From: JBBQFI01 sp038237805
GTDB taxonomy: Bacteria > Verrucomicrobiota > Verrucomicrobiia > Chthoniobacterales > UBA10450
DNA: 64,000 bases
NCBI GenBank assembly: GCA_038237805.1
Contig: JBBRYI010000005.1
Location: 62,001-126,000 of the forward strand
Direction of reading: 5' to 3'
In this document: one piece after another, positions 9,497 through 17,672 of the stretch
Layout: each line of letters opens with the position of its first letter
How positions within the stretch are numbered: the stretch's first letter is position 1
Notes under the pieces: generated by a model
The model's input: only the letters and a program-made list of their open reading frames with translations
Database searches by the model: none
What the model was told of the DNA's origin: nothing
Position numbers and translations under genes: made by a program

Positions 9497-10702
9497 ATGG
9501 CTTCACCTGTCCGCATTCTCACCGCTGTACCGATTTGCGATGGGCACGACAGCGCCATTAACACAATCAATCTCGAATTTATCCGGCACGGAATCGAGGT
9601 CGTGTATCTCGGCTATCATCGATCCGTCGAAGACATCGTGCGGTCCGCAATCCAGGAAGACGTGGGCGCAATCGGGATTTCCAGTTACAACGGCGGGCAC
9701 GTCGAGTTCTTCGCCGAAGTGGCTGACATGCTGCGCAGACGCGGAGCAGACGACATTAAACTTTTTGGTGGCGGGGGCGGCACGATCACGCATGCGGACG
9801 AAAAGGCCATGAGCCGCAGTGGTGTCGATAAGATATTCTTCGCCGGAACCGCGCTAACAGAAATGGCGGATTTTGTGCAGGAGCGCTATGGCAACACACA
9901 TCGTAAACGACGAAAGGCTACCCCCGATATGCAGCTCGCGCGTGCGCTCACGGAAATTGAAAACCGTTACGCAAAAGGCACGCGAGGAAAGAAAACGACG
10001 AAGCGAAAGGTGAACTCGTTAGGCAAGACACGCGTCATTGGCTTCACCGGTCCCGGCGGTGCAGGCAAGACCACTCTCATCGACGAACTCGTGCTCCGTT
10101 TATTGAATCGCGAACCGAGGGCGCGCATCGCAATCCTATCGCATGATCCGAGCGTGGTTGGTGAAGGCGCTTTGCTCGGCGATCGTGCGACGATGATCAA
10201 TTCGCAAAACGATCGCGTTTTCATGCGTAGCATGGCCACGCGCGGACAGGCCGGTGGATTGTCGCCTGCGACCGGCGAATGCCTCGCTTTGCTCGCGCGT
10301 TCCGATTTCGATTACGTCATCATCGAAACGGTCGGCACCGGTCAGGAAGCGATGCCTTTTAAAAATGAGCTCATTCAAAAAACGGTGCTGGTAATGAATC
10401 CCGATTATGGCAGCCGGTTGCAGTTGCAGAAAATCGTGATGCTAGATCTCGCGGATCTCGTTGTTGTGAACAAAAGCGATCAGGACCGGGCGCGTACTGC
10501 GTTATCGGAAATTGAACGGCGACTTGATCAAAACAAACGCGAGCAGAAGTTATTATCGACAGTAGCGAAAAGGCATCGCGATCCGGGCGTCGATGAACTT
10601 TGCGATTGGGTGATAGATGAATCTCGTAGGGCGCGACCGCCGGGCGCGCCGAACTGGACGGCCCGGCGGTCCGTCCCTGCCACAAACAGGAAAAAGAAAT
10701 GA
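9497..10702 (+). CDS. B12-binding domain fused to MeaB/ArgK-type GTPase (N-terminal half of a split IcmF)
   Basis: 401 residues. Residues 1-130 are a cobalamin-binding domain with DGHDSA (15-20; the DxHxxG motif with Ala instead of the final Gly), GISSYNGGH and LFGGGGGT. After a basic linker comes a G3E GTPase: Walker A GPGGAGKTT (185-193), NKSD (325-328) and the switch region VIIETVGTGQ. The arrangement equals the N-terminal half of the isobutyryl-CoA mutase fusion IcmF, where the GTPase guards cofactor loading. The next gene, overlapping by 4 bases (ATGA at 10699), is the mutase half. Residues about 378-400 (RARPPGAP and following) are encoded by a palindromic repeat and replace the normal C-terminus. 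Confidence 0.85.
   Translation: MASPVRILTAVPICDGHDSAINTINLEFIRHGIEVVYLGYHRSVEDIVRSAIQEDVGAIGISSYNGGHVEFFAEVADMLRRRGADDIKLFGGGGGTITHADEKAMSRSGVDKIFFAGTALTEMADFVQERYGNTHRKRRKATPDMQLARALTEIENRYAKGTRGKKTTKRKVNSLGKTRVIGFTGPGGAGKTTLIDELVLRLLNREPRARIAILSHDPSVVGEGALLGDRATMINSQNDRVFMRSMATRGQAGGLSPATGECLALLARSDFDYVIIETVGTGQEAMPFKNELIQKTVLVMNPDYGSRLQLQKIVMLDLADLVVVNKSDQDRARTALSEIERRLDQNKREQKLLSTVAKRHRDPGVDELCDWVIDESRRARPPGAPNWTARRSVPATNRKKK
10628..10678. repeat. Palindromic element inside the C-terminus of the GTPase gene
   Basis: The left arm 10628-10650 (begins AGGGCGCGACCG) is identical base for base to the left arm of the element in mutS at 44789-44811. The right arm 10656-10678 is an imperfect complement. 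The element is read in frame and adds an Arg/Pro/Ala-rich tail just before the GTPase stop codon. Confidence 0.85.
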
Positions 10703-12540
10703 GCAAACTAGGACAAGTTGTTGAGGCGGTTGAAAACTATAATCGGTTTGTTCTCGATGAGGTAAAACGCGCGCGCGTTGACAAGGCGTTTGGGCAAAAA
10801 CTTCTCAATCGCTGGAACGATGTAAAAGCGAAGACGCCGATCGGGACGGCGCCGACTGGATTAAAGTTGCCGCGGCTCGCGTTGCCGGAGATCGACGAGC
10901 CGGGCGAAATCGCGCGATACTTGTTAGGCGAAGGGTTGCCGGGCGAATTTCCATTCACCAATGGCGCATATCGCGAAATGTATCTCGAGCCATTGCGTGC
11001 GCCGGAGGAGGGGAGTTTTGGCAAGAAGACCCACGGCAAAAACGGCCAGAGCAAAAACGGAAAGAATGGTAGTGCGGCTTCTCCCAAGACAAAGGAAACG
11101 GAAGAACCGACGCGCCTCTTCTCCGGTTTCGGATTGGCCGAAGACACGAACAAACGTTTCCATTATCTCACTGGTCACCAACGCACCGCGCGCCTAAGCA
11201 CGGCGTTCGATGGGCCGACTCTCTACGGCATCGATAGCGACGCGGACGGCGTCTTTGGGAAAATCGGTGAGGGTGGTCTCGCGATCGACACCTATGAAGA
11301 TATGGTCCGTCTTTACGACGGGTTCGATATGGGTTCGCCGAGTTTCTCGGCATCGATGACCATCAGCGGTCCGGCGCCAATCATCATGGCGATGTACATC
11401 GCCGCTGCGAAAAAACGCTTTGGTTCGAAAGTTGTCCCGAATCTGCGCGGCACGATCCAGGCCGACATTTTCAAAGAAGTGCAGGCGCAGAATGAAACGA
11501 TTTTTCCGACGGAAGCGTCGCTTCGTTTTCTCTGCGATATGATCGAATACACCACGCGCGAAATGCCGCGCTGGTATCCGGTTTCGATTAGCGGATATCA
11601 CATCGGCGAAGCGGGCGCGACGCCGGTGCAGCAGGCTGCCTACACTGTCTCGAACGGGTTCGCTTACGCCGAAATGCTCGCGGCTCGCGGCATTCCGGTC
11701 GATCAATTCGCGCCGCGTCTTTCTTTCTTCTTGGATTGCGGACTCGATGTCGAATACATCGCGCTCGCGCGCGCCTCGCGCCGGATTTGGGCGATTGGAA
11801 TGCGCGACGTTTTCGGCGCGGGAACTAAGGGCCAGATGTTCAAACTGCACACGCAGACGAGTGGTCGCTCGCTCGTCGCAGCGGAATTCAAAAATAATCT
11901 CACGCGCACAGCGGCGGAGTTGATGCTCGCTTACATGAACGGCACAAATTCGTGCCACTCGAACAGCGCCGACGAACCGTTCACGACACCGAGCGAAGAA
12001 TGGATTCGGCTCGCTGCGCACGGACAGGCGATCCTGCTCGATGAATCCGGCATCTTCAAACACACTATGAACATGTTGACCGGCTCGCCCGGTATGAAAG
12101 CTGTCGAGCGTGCAGTCGAAGCAGCGATTCTGGAAGAGTTCCGGCGGATAGAGGAACTCGGTGGCGTGCTCGCGGCGATCGAGCATCGCTATCAACGCAG
12201 CCAAATTCAAAATGCCGCGCATCGCTACGAACAACAAATTTATGACGGCACACGGCCCATCATCGCCTTGAACAAATATGCGGATTTAAAGGATGAAATG
12301 CCGGAATTGGAAATGGTGCGAACACCGCGTGCAAAGAAACAGTTGCAGGTGGATCGCTTGAAGAAATTCAAGAAAAAGAACGCGGAGAAATCCAAACGCG
12401 CGCTCGATAAGCTCGTTGATGTGGTCGAGCGCGGGGAGAACTGTTTTCCGACGTTGATCGACGCCGTTGAAGTTTGTTCGTTAGGCCAGATCACCGGCCG
12501 TTTGCAGGAGATCGTCGGGCGTTTTCGACCGATGGTGTAG
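10699..12540 (+). CDS. IcmF-type acyl-CoA mutase large subunit (methylmalonyl-CoA mutase superfamily)
   Basis: 613 residues. The TIM-barrel mutase domain shows FSGFGLAEDTNKRFHYLTG, RLSTAFDGPTLYG and FGKIGEGGLAIDTYEDMVRLYDGFD, which read like IcmF (isobutyryl-CoA mutase) rather than MutB. SMTISGPAPIIMAMY and NSCHSNSADEPFTTPSEE cover the substrate and cofactor sites. There is no B12-binding domain at the C-terminus; it is supplied by the preceding gene, whose stop overlaps this start. The two products together (1014 residues) approximate a fused IcmF of about 1090. The expected reaction is isobutyryl-CoA to n-butyryl-CoA with adenosylcobalamin; a related acyl-CoA substrate cannot be excluded. 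The C-terminal VCSLGQITGRLQEIVGRFRPMV gives the family end. Confidence 0.85.
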   Translation: MSKLGQVVEAVENYNRFVLDEVKRARVDKAFGQKLLNRWNDVKAKTPIGTAPTGLKLPRLALPEIDEPGEIARYLLGEGLPGEFPFTNGAYREMYLEPLRAPEEGSFGKKTHGKNGQSKNGKNGSAASPKTKETEEPTRLFSGFGLAEDTNKRFHYLTGHQRTARLSTAFDGPTLYGIDSDADGVFGKIGEGGLAIDTYEDMVRLYDGFDMGSPSFSASMTISGPAPIIMAMYIAAAKKRFGSKVVPNLRGTIQADIFKEVQAQNETIFPTEASLRFLCDMIEYTTREMPRWYPVSISGYHIGEAGATPVQQAAYTVSNGFAYAEMLAARGIPVDQFAPRLSFFLDCGLDVEYIALARASRRIWAIGMRDVFGAGTKGQMFKLHTQTSGRSLVAAEFKNNLTRTAAELMLAYMNGTNSCHSNSADEPFTTPSEEWIRLAAHGQAILLDESGIFKHTMNMLTGSPGMKAVERAVEAAILEEFRRIEELGGVLAAIEHRYQRSQIQNAAHRYEQQIYDGTRPIIALNKYADLKDEMPELEMVRTPRAKKQLQVDRLKKFKKKNAEKSKRALDKLVDVVERGENCFPTLIDAVEVCSLGQITGRLQEIVGRFRPMV

Positions 12541-12549
12541 CGCTTGGAG

Positions 12550-12647
12550 GTCAGCCATCCTGGCTGACTCGGCGGACGGGCTTCCAGCCCGTCCATCTTT
12601 AAGAGACAAGCTAGAAGCTTGTCGGCCGAATCAGGCTGGAAGCCTGA
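12550..12647. terminator. Four successive hairpins between convergent genes
   Basis: Four different perfect or near-perfect inverted repeats follow one another: GTCAGCC-ATCCT-GGCTGAC, GACGGGC-TTCCA-GCCCGTC, ACAAGCT-AGA-AGCTTGT and TCAGGCT-GGA-AGCCTGA. They fill the gap between the mutase gene (+) and the acyl-CoA dehydrogenase gene (-), so bidirectional termination is the plain reading. The wording (AGGCTGGAAGCCTGA) is of the REP type scattered through such genomes. Confidence 0.7.
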
Positions 12648-12654
12648 CTCCCCA

Positions 12655-13842
12655 TTACGCATTCGGGCCGCGCGGTTCGCGGTGGGCCAGCTTGAGCGGT
12701 TTTGCCTCTTTCAAGACGTGACGCGCGATGACCAATCGTTGCACCTCACTTGTGCCTTCGCCGATCGTGCAAAGTTTGGCGTCGCGCAGATATCGTTCGA
12801 TTGGCAGGTCGCGGCTGTAACCGTAACCGCCGTGGATTTGCATCGAGCGATCGCAAATCTTCACGGCGGATTCTGACGCGAAGAGTTTTGCCATCGCGGA
12901 TTCCTTCGTCGTATTTTTTCCCTGATCCTGCAAGTGCGCGGCATGCATCGTCATCACTTCGCTCGCTTCCAATTCCATCGCGGAATCGACCAGCATCCAT
13001 TGGATCGCCTGGAAATTTCCGATTGGGTGACCGAATTGCTTTCGTTCGTTCGCGTAGGAGTTCGCGCGATCGAAAGCCGCTTCCGCAATTCCAACGGCGA
13101 GCGCGGCGATGCTGATGCGCCCGCGATCCAAAACTGTCAGAGCCTGCTCGCGTCCGCGGCCGCGGTCGCCGAGAATTCCCGCTTTCGCATCCGTGAAACG
13201 CAGCTCGGACGTCTCGCTCGCGCGCATTCCATAGGTGTGAATTTTTCGGACCGGCGTGACCTGATCCTTCATCATGATGAAGGCGCTGATTTCATTCTTG
13301 CCCGCGTCGGTTTTGCCGGTGGTGGCAATGACGATCAGTAGATCGGCCACGCGTCCACTGGTAATGAAATGTTTCATTCCTTTGATGCGCCAATGATCGC
13401 CGTGCTCGGTCGCGAGGGTTTCGATTCCGCCGGTGTCGCTGCCCGCGTTCGGCTCGGTCAAACCCCAACCGCCGATCCATTCACCACTCGTTAGGCGAGG
13501 GATGTATTTCCTTTTCTGTTCCTCGGTCCCGAAAAGATTGATCTGTCCGACGGAAAGTGCGTTGTGCGCAGCGATATCCATTGCGAGCGAGGCGCACACC
13601 TTGCCGAGTTCTTTGACGGCGAGCGCCGCCGTCACGTAGCTCAAGCCGCGACCGCCGTATTCCTTTGGCGCGACCATCCCCATCAAACCAATCTTTCCGG
13701 CTTTGGTGAAAATCTCGCGTGGCAGTTGTTCGTCGTGATCCCACTGGTCGGCGTAGGGGGCGACCTCGACTTGATTGAACTCTTCCAGTTTACTGAGGAA
13801 CGCGCGCGATGCGTCGTCGAGAGGATGTTCGAGTGTCATCAT
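12655..13842 (-). CDS. Acyl-CoA dehydrogenase
   Basis: 395 residues, ordinary ACAD fold. FAD/substrate motif GWGLTEPNAGSDTGGIET lies near residue 125; the second signature SMQIHGGYGYSRDLPIERYLRDAKL is followed by IGEGTSEVQRLVIARH with Glu362 as catalytic base. The IGEGTSEVQ form is that of short/branched-chain and butyryl-CoA dehydrogenases, distinct from the glutaryl enzyme at 2999. It should oxidise a short- or branched-chain acyl-CoA to the enoyl-CoA with ETF as acceptor. It is convergent with the mutase gene; butyryl-CoA made by that mutase would be a sensible substrate, but this is an inference from proximity. The C-terminus ends in a proline-rich HREPRGPNA tail that runs to the repeat region. 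Confidence 0.87.
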   Translation of the reverse strand: MMTLEHPLDDASRAFLSKLEEFNQVEVAPYADQWDHDEQLPREIFTKAGKIGLMGMVAPKEYGGRGLSYVTAALAVKELGKVCASLAMDIAAHNALSVGQINLFGTEEQKRKYIPRLTSGEWIGGWGLTEPNAGSDTGGIETLATEHGDHWRIKGMKHFITSGRVADLLIVIATTGKTDAGKNEISAFIMMKDQVTPVRKIHTYGMRASETSELRFTDAKAGILGDRGRGREQALTVLDRGRISIAALAVGIAEAAFDRANSYANERKQFGHPIGNFQAIQWMLVDSAMELEASEVMTMHAAHLQDQGKNTTKESAMAKLFASESAVKICDRSMQIHGGYGYSRDLPIERYLRDAKLCTIGEGTSEVQRLVIARHVLKEAKPLKLAHREPRGPNA

Positions 13843-14025
13843 AAGAAAAAACAGGATTGTAAAAATTCAGAAAAACCAATCCTGATAATCCTGTGAATCT
13901 TGTCTAGGTATTTCGGGTTGCTTTGGCGTTCGTTGTCGTCAGGTCGAAGCCACACTTATGCGGACGCGAGTGAGTGGGATTCGCATTGCGAGCATTACGG
14001 ACCGCGGATTATTCTGCGCGCACTC

Positions 14026-15324
14026 ATGGCTTCCCCGCAAATAGACGCTGGGGCAAGTGCGCGCACGCGAATCGCGAGGCGGCTCCTGCCGTTTCTTTTT
14101 CTCCTTTACGTCGCGAACTATCTCGATCGCACGAATATCGCCTACGCGACGCTTGGGATGAAAGGAGATCTCGGTCTGACCGATTCCGTGTTTGGCACGG
14201 CGAGCGGAATTTTCTTCATCGGATATTTCGCGCTACAAATTCCAGGGGCGCTGCTGGTGGAACGCTGGAGCGCCAGGCTGCTGCTCGCGATAACGCTCAT
14301 CACATGGGGCGCACTCACAACGCTCACCGGTTTCGTACGCACTCCACTGGAGCTTTACGGTGCGCGATTCTTACTGGGCGCGGCCGAGGCAGGATTTTTT
14401 CCCGGGGTAATTGTCTATCTTTCGCACTGGTTTATTTATCAAGACCGGGCCAAGGCAACGGCGCGGTTCATGGCCGCGATTCCAATTGGATTTATGATCG
14501 GCGGACCTATTGCCGGCGCGATTCTTGGTGTGCACTGGTTAGGCATCACCGGGTGGCGATGGCTTTTTTTGCTGGAAGGTGTACCTGCTATTGTGCTGGG
14601 AGTCACCGCGCTATTCGTGTTGCCTGATTGGCCTAACGAAGCGCGATGGCTCCCGCCTAACGAACGCGATTGGATCACTGCTCGCCTCGACGAAGAGCGA
14701 CGCGCGAAAGCGCACGCTGAGCAGATGACGATTTGGCAAGCGATCCGGCATCCGGCGGTCCTGGTGCTCACGGCCGGGCTATTCTTCACCTATACCGGCG
14801 GCTATGCGTTTTGGTTCTGGTTTCCCACGATGATCCAGCGCTTCACCGGTTGGACGGATGTTCAACGCATCGGCTGGGTCGGAGCGATTCCGTTTGTCGC
14901 GGGCCTGATCGGAATGCTCATTCTCGGCTGGAGCTCCGATCGCACGAACGAGCGGCGATGGCATTTTGCCATTCCTCAACTGACGGCGGCGCTCGCATTC
15001 GGCGTGTGGTTTTTCATCCCGCATTCGAATGTGCTGCTCATTGCGGTGTTCACGCTCGTTGGCTTTGGCACGGTCGCTTATCTGCCATCGTTTTGGGCGT
15101 TGCCTTCCGCATTTCTTACGAGTTCAGCCGCGGCCGCCGCGGTGGGTTTTATTAATTGCACCGCAAGCATCGGCGGATTTGTCGGTCCGAAGATTATCGG
15201 CAACCTGAGCCAGCAAAGCGGTTCGTTCGATACAGGATTCATCTTCATGATCGCGTGCTTTGCAGTCGCGTCCCTGTTGGTCCTCCTTTGCCCACGCGAG
15301 CGCACGACATCGAATTCGGATTGA
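14026..15324 (+). CDS. MFS transporter, anion:cation symporter type
   Basis: 432 residues from ATG 14026 (MASPQIDAGASARTRIARRL), with twelve hydrophobic segments. The first helix LLPFLFLLYVANYLDRTNIAYA is the hallmark of the ACS family (tartrate, phthalate, glucarate and hexuronate permeases), and GARFLLGAAEAGFFPGVIVYLSHWF is its loop/helix signature. It should import an organic acid with protons or sodium. An in-frame GTG/ATG start 126 bases upstream adds a non-hydrophobic, His/Trp-rich stretch unlike any MFS N-terminus, so it is rejected. Two TCGTTAGGC-family sites lie within 30 bases of each other (14631-14638 and 14653-14660), each encoding PNE. Confidence 0.86.
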   Translation: MASPQIDAGASARTRIARRLLPFLFLLYVANYLDRTNIAYATLGMKGDLGLTDSVFGTASGIFFIGYFALQIPGALLVERWSARLLLAITLITWGALTTLTGFVRTPLELYGARFLLGAAEAGFFPGVIVYLSHWFIYQDRAKATARFMAAIPIGFMIGGPIAGAILGVHWLGITGWRWLFLLEGVPAIVLGVTALFVLPDWPNEARWLPPNERDWITARLDEERRAKAHAEQMTIWQAIRHPAVLVLTAGLFFTYTGGYAFWFWFPTMIQRFTGWTDVQRIGWVGAIPFVAGLIGMLILGWSSDRTNERRWHFAIPQLTAALAFGVWFFIPHSNVLLIAVFTLVGFGTVAYLPSFWALPSAFLTSSAAAAAVGFINCTASIGGFVGPKIIGNLSQQSGSFDTGFIFMIACFAVASLLVLLCPRERTTSNSD

Positions 15325-15355
15325 CGTTTGACGTCGTTTCCATCGGAATCACCAC

Positions 15356-15823
15356 ATGATGAAAACTCGAATTGCAGTTGTGGCTGTAGCCTTGTCGTTT
15401 GTGGGGGCCACGGCTTGTTTTGCGGCTAACGCGCACCTTGGAACATGGAAAACCAATGAGGCGAAATCAAAGGTCGCACCTGGAATGGGCAAAACTAACA
15501 CCGTCCAGTACGCGGAAAAGAAGGACCAGTTACAGGTGACTGTGGACGGAACGGATAAGGATGGTAAACCGACGCACGGCGTCTGGATGGGCAAGACCGA
15601 CGGCAAATCCTATAAGGTAAAGGGGAACCTTGCCTGGGACGCGATGGCCTACAAAATGGTGGATGAGCGGACCTACGATATTACCGCGATGAAGGACGGG
15701 AAAATGTCGTGGACTGCCAGAAGCACCGTCGCGAAGGATGGCAAATCGCGCATGCTCAACATGAGTGGCACCGGCGCGGACGGGAAGAAGTACAAGGCCA
15801 AGATAGTTTACGACAAGGAATAG
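15356..15823 (+). CDS. Small secreted protein of unknown function
   Basis: 155 residues, starting with two adjacent ATG codons (15356 and 15359). A signal peptide (KTRIAVVAVALSFVGATACFA) should be cleaved after ACFA, leaving a Lys- and Gly-rich mature protein. GTWKTNEAKSKVAPGMGKTN near the mature N-terminus resembles secreted proteins sharing a 'GTWKLNEAKSK' opening; the rest suggests a small beta-barrel (alternating TVDGTDKDGKP and KDGKMSWTARSTV). It carries no catalytic motif I can see. It follows the MFS gene by 31 bases on the same strand. Confidence 0.75.
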   Translation: MMKTRIAVVAVALSFVGATACFAANAHLGTWKTNEAKSKVAPGMGKTNTVQYAEKKDQLQVTVDGTDKDGKPTHGVWMGKTDGKSYKVKGNLAWDAMAYKMVDERTYDITAMKDGKMSWTARSTVAKDGKSRMLNMSGTGADGKKYKAKIVYDKE

Positions 15824-15918
15824 GCGCGGCTGCTTCCGCTTCGCGCTTCTCTTTAGCGTTCAGAGTATCTCTGAACAACGATTGAGTTACGTCCGGTCGG
15901 AGCGAAGAGCACGTCAAC

Positions 15919-17672
15919 TCAGTGGGTGGCAGAGCGAGCAGCGGGTAAGTCTAGCTTTGCAAGCAGGTTTTTGTATCGCACGTCGCTCCGGAGGTCGCGC
16001 AATATCGGATCAACCAAAAGACCAAGCGTGCCGGTATCGTGGTTATCAAAGGAAATTTGTAGCCACTCGAAAGTCTTATCTTTCTCGCCCCGCACTGCGT
16101 AAACTTGAGCGATTTGATAGGCCAGTGTGTCTCGCCCGTTAGCGATGAGATCGGCCAGAGCCGCGTCCGCGGCCAGGCGATCTCCACGAACATTATGTGC
16201 GAGCGCAAGTTCGAAACGGCGATAGCCTTCGTCGGGCTCCAATTGCGCTTCGCGCAGCGCCGTCTCGCCATCCCCGCGCTGGACAGCGACCATCACTTGG
16301 AATCGGTGACTGGAAGCAGCCGTCGGCTGCAACTCGGCTGCTTTGCGGCCGACTGCGTCCGCCTCATCAAGTTTTCCGCTAAGGAAAAGGTCGCGCGCGA
16401 GATTGATCTGCGGGGCAAGGGCAAGCGGATCCAATTCCACTGCCTGCCGAGCCTGCTTCTCGGCCTCATCAAAATTACCGAGGTAAACAATCACTCGCGC
16501 CAGCAGATCGTTCGCGGTCGGGTTCGCGGGCGAAAGTTCTTTCGCGTGCCTTAGTTCGTTCAGACCCTCGGCAAATTTCCACTCGATGAAAAGCGAACCC
16601 AGCCAAGGGCCGCGTGTGCCTCGGCCAGCGCTGGCGCAATCGCGACAGCTTTTTCCGCATCGCTGCGCGCTTTCGTCCACGCTGCCTTACCTTCTCCGGT
16701 GAGATCGCCAATGAGCGACCAGGCTTCAGAACGTCCGGCGTAAGCCAAAGCATAATCCGGATCGAGTCGAATGGCCTCATCGAAATGACCGACCGCTCTG
16801 CGATAGTCTTCGGTGTTGCGTCGCTGGAAATAAAAATGACCGAGCAGATAAGCGTCATGCGCTTCGGTATTCTTCGTCGCTGCCTTGATGGATGATCGTT
16901 CATCCGACCCGAGCAGAGTTACTTTCAGTGCCGAAGCCACCGCTCCGGCGATCTCCTCCTGGACCGCGAAAATATCCTTCAGTTCGCGATCGAATGTTCG
17001 CGTCCAAAGTTCGATTCCATCCGCCGCGTTTACCAGTTCGGCAACGATGCGCACCCGGTCGCCTTGCTTGCGCACCGTCCCCTCCAGGAGTGTCGCCACG
17101 CCCAACTTCTCGCCAATGATCTTGCTCTCCTCTTTGCGGTCCTTGAAACGAAAGGAAGAACTGCGGCCGACGACTTTTAGCTCTCTGATCTGAGCCAGCG
17201 CCGCGATTAATTCTTCCGATAGACCATCGGAAAAATATTCGTCATTTGGATTACCGCTTTCATTCAGCAGCGGCAAAACGGCAATGGACTTGGCCGATAA
17301 TTTGCCCGACGAGGAGTTCTCGCGAAATCCGTAGCGTCCGAGCGCGAACAAACCGACGGATAAAAGCGCGCCGATCATAACGACGTAAATCCAGGCATGC
17401 GATTTGGCACGTGCCTGGTTCGGAAGGTTAATGTCTTCGGTCCGTTGTAAACCTTCCGGAGTTAATTCGAAGGCCCACGCGATCACCAGTGCGATAGGAA
17501 ATCCGATCAAGATTACGAGTACGACCAATCGCGCGGCCCAACTCGGAATCTCGAAAAACGGAAAGACCTGCGTCGCGACTTGAATGAGCAACCAGCCAAC
17601 AACGGCATAAGCGACGGCGACCTTGTAAACATTGCGCCGCTTCAGCTCGGCGAAAAAATTGCGTGAGTTCAT
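15919..17672 (-). pseudogene. TolB-like/TPR membrane protein, frameshifted in the TPR region
   Basis: Third gene of a three-gene tandem. From ATG 17672 (MNSRNFFAELKRRNVYKVAV) it reads through two membrane helices, a third helix near residue 95, a TolB-N/FlgO-like domain (KSIAVLPLLNES, YFSDGLSEELI, LLEGTVRKQGDRVRIVAEL) and TPR repeats. It then goes out of frame at AEAHAALGWVRF and stops at 16560. The downstream frame resumes with FIEWKFAEGLNELRHAKEL and continues TPRs to 15919. One extra base in the A4 run at 16589-16592 (T on the coding strand) restores WVRFFIEWKFAEG, matching the paralogues, so a one-base deletion or sequencing error is the likely cause. The intact product would be about 584 residues. 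The start overlaps the stop of the preceding paralogue by 4 bases. Confidence 0.8.

Noticed and set aside
13900..14025. Upstream extension of the MFS transporter start
   Set aside because: Adds 42 residues rich in Ser, His and Trp with no resemblance to the ACS transporter N-terminus; ATG 14026 begins the family pattern.
16311..16353. Palindrome-like words (AGCCGTCGGCTG, TGCGGCCGA) in the TPR gene
   Set aside because: The encoded residues (GRKAAELQPTAA) match the paralogues at the same TPR position, so it is coding sequence and not an inserted repeat.
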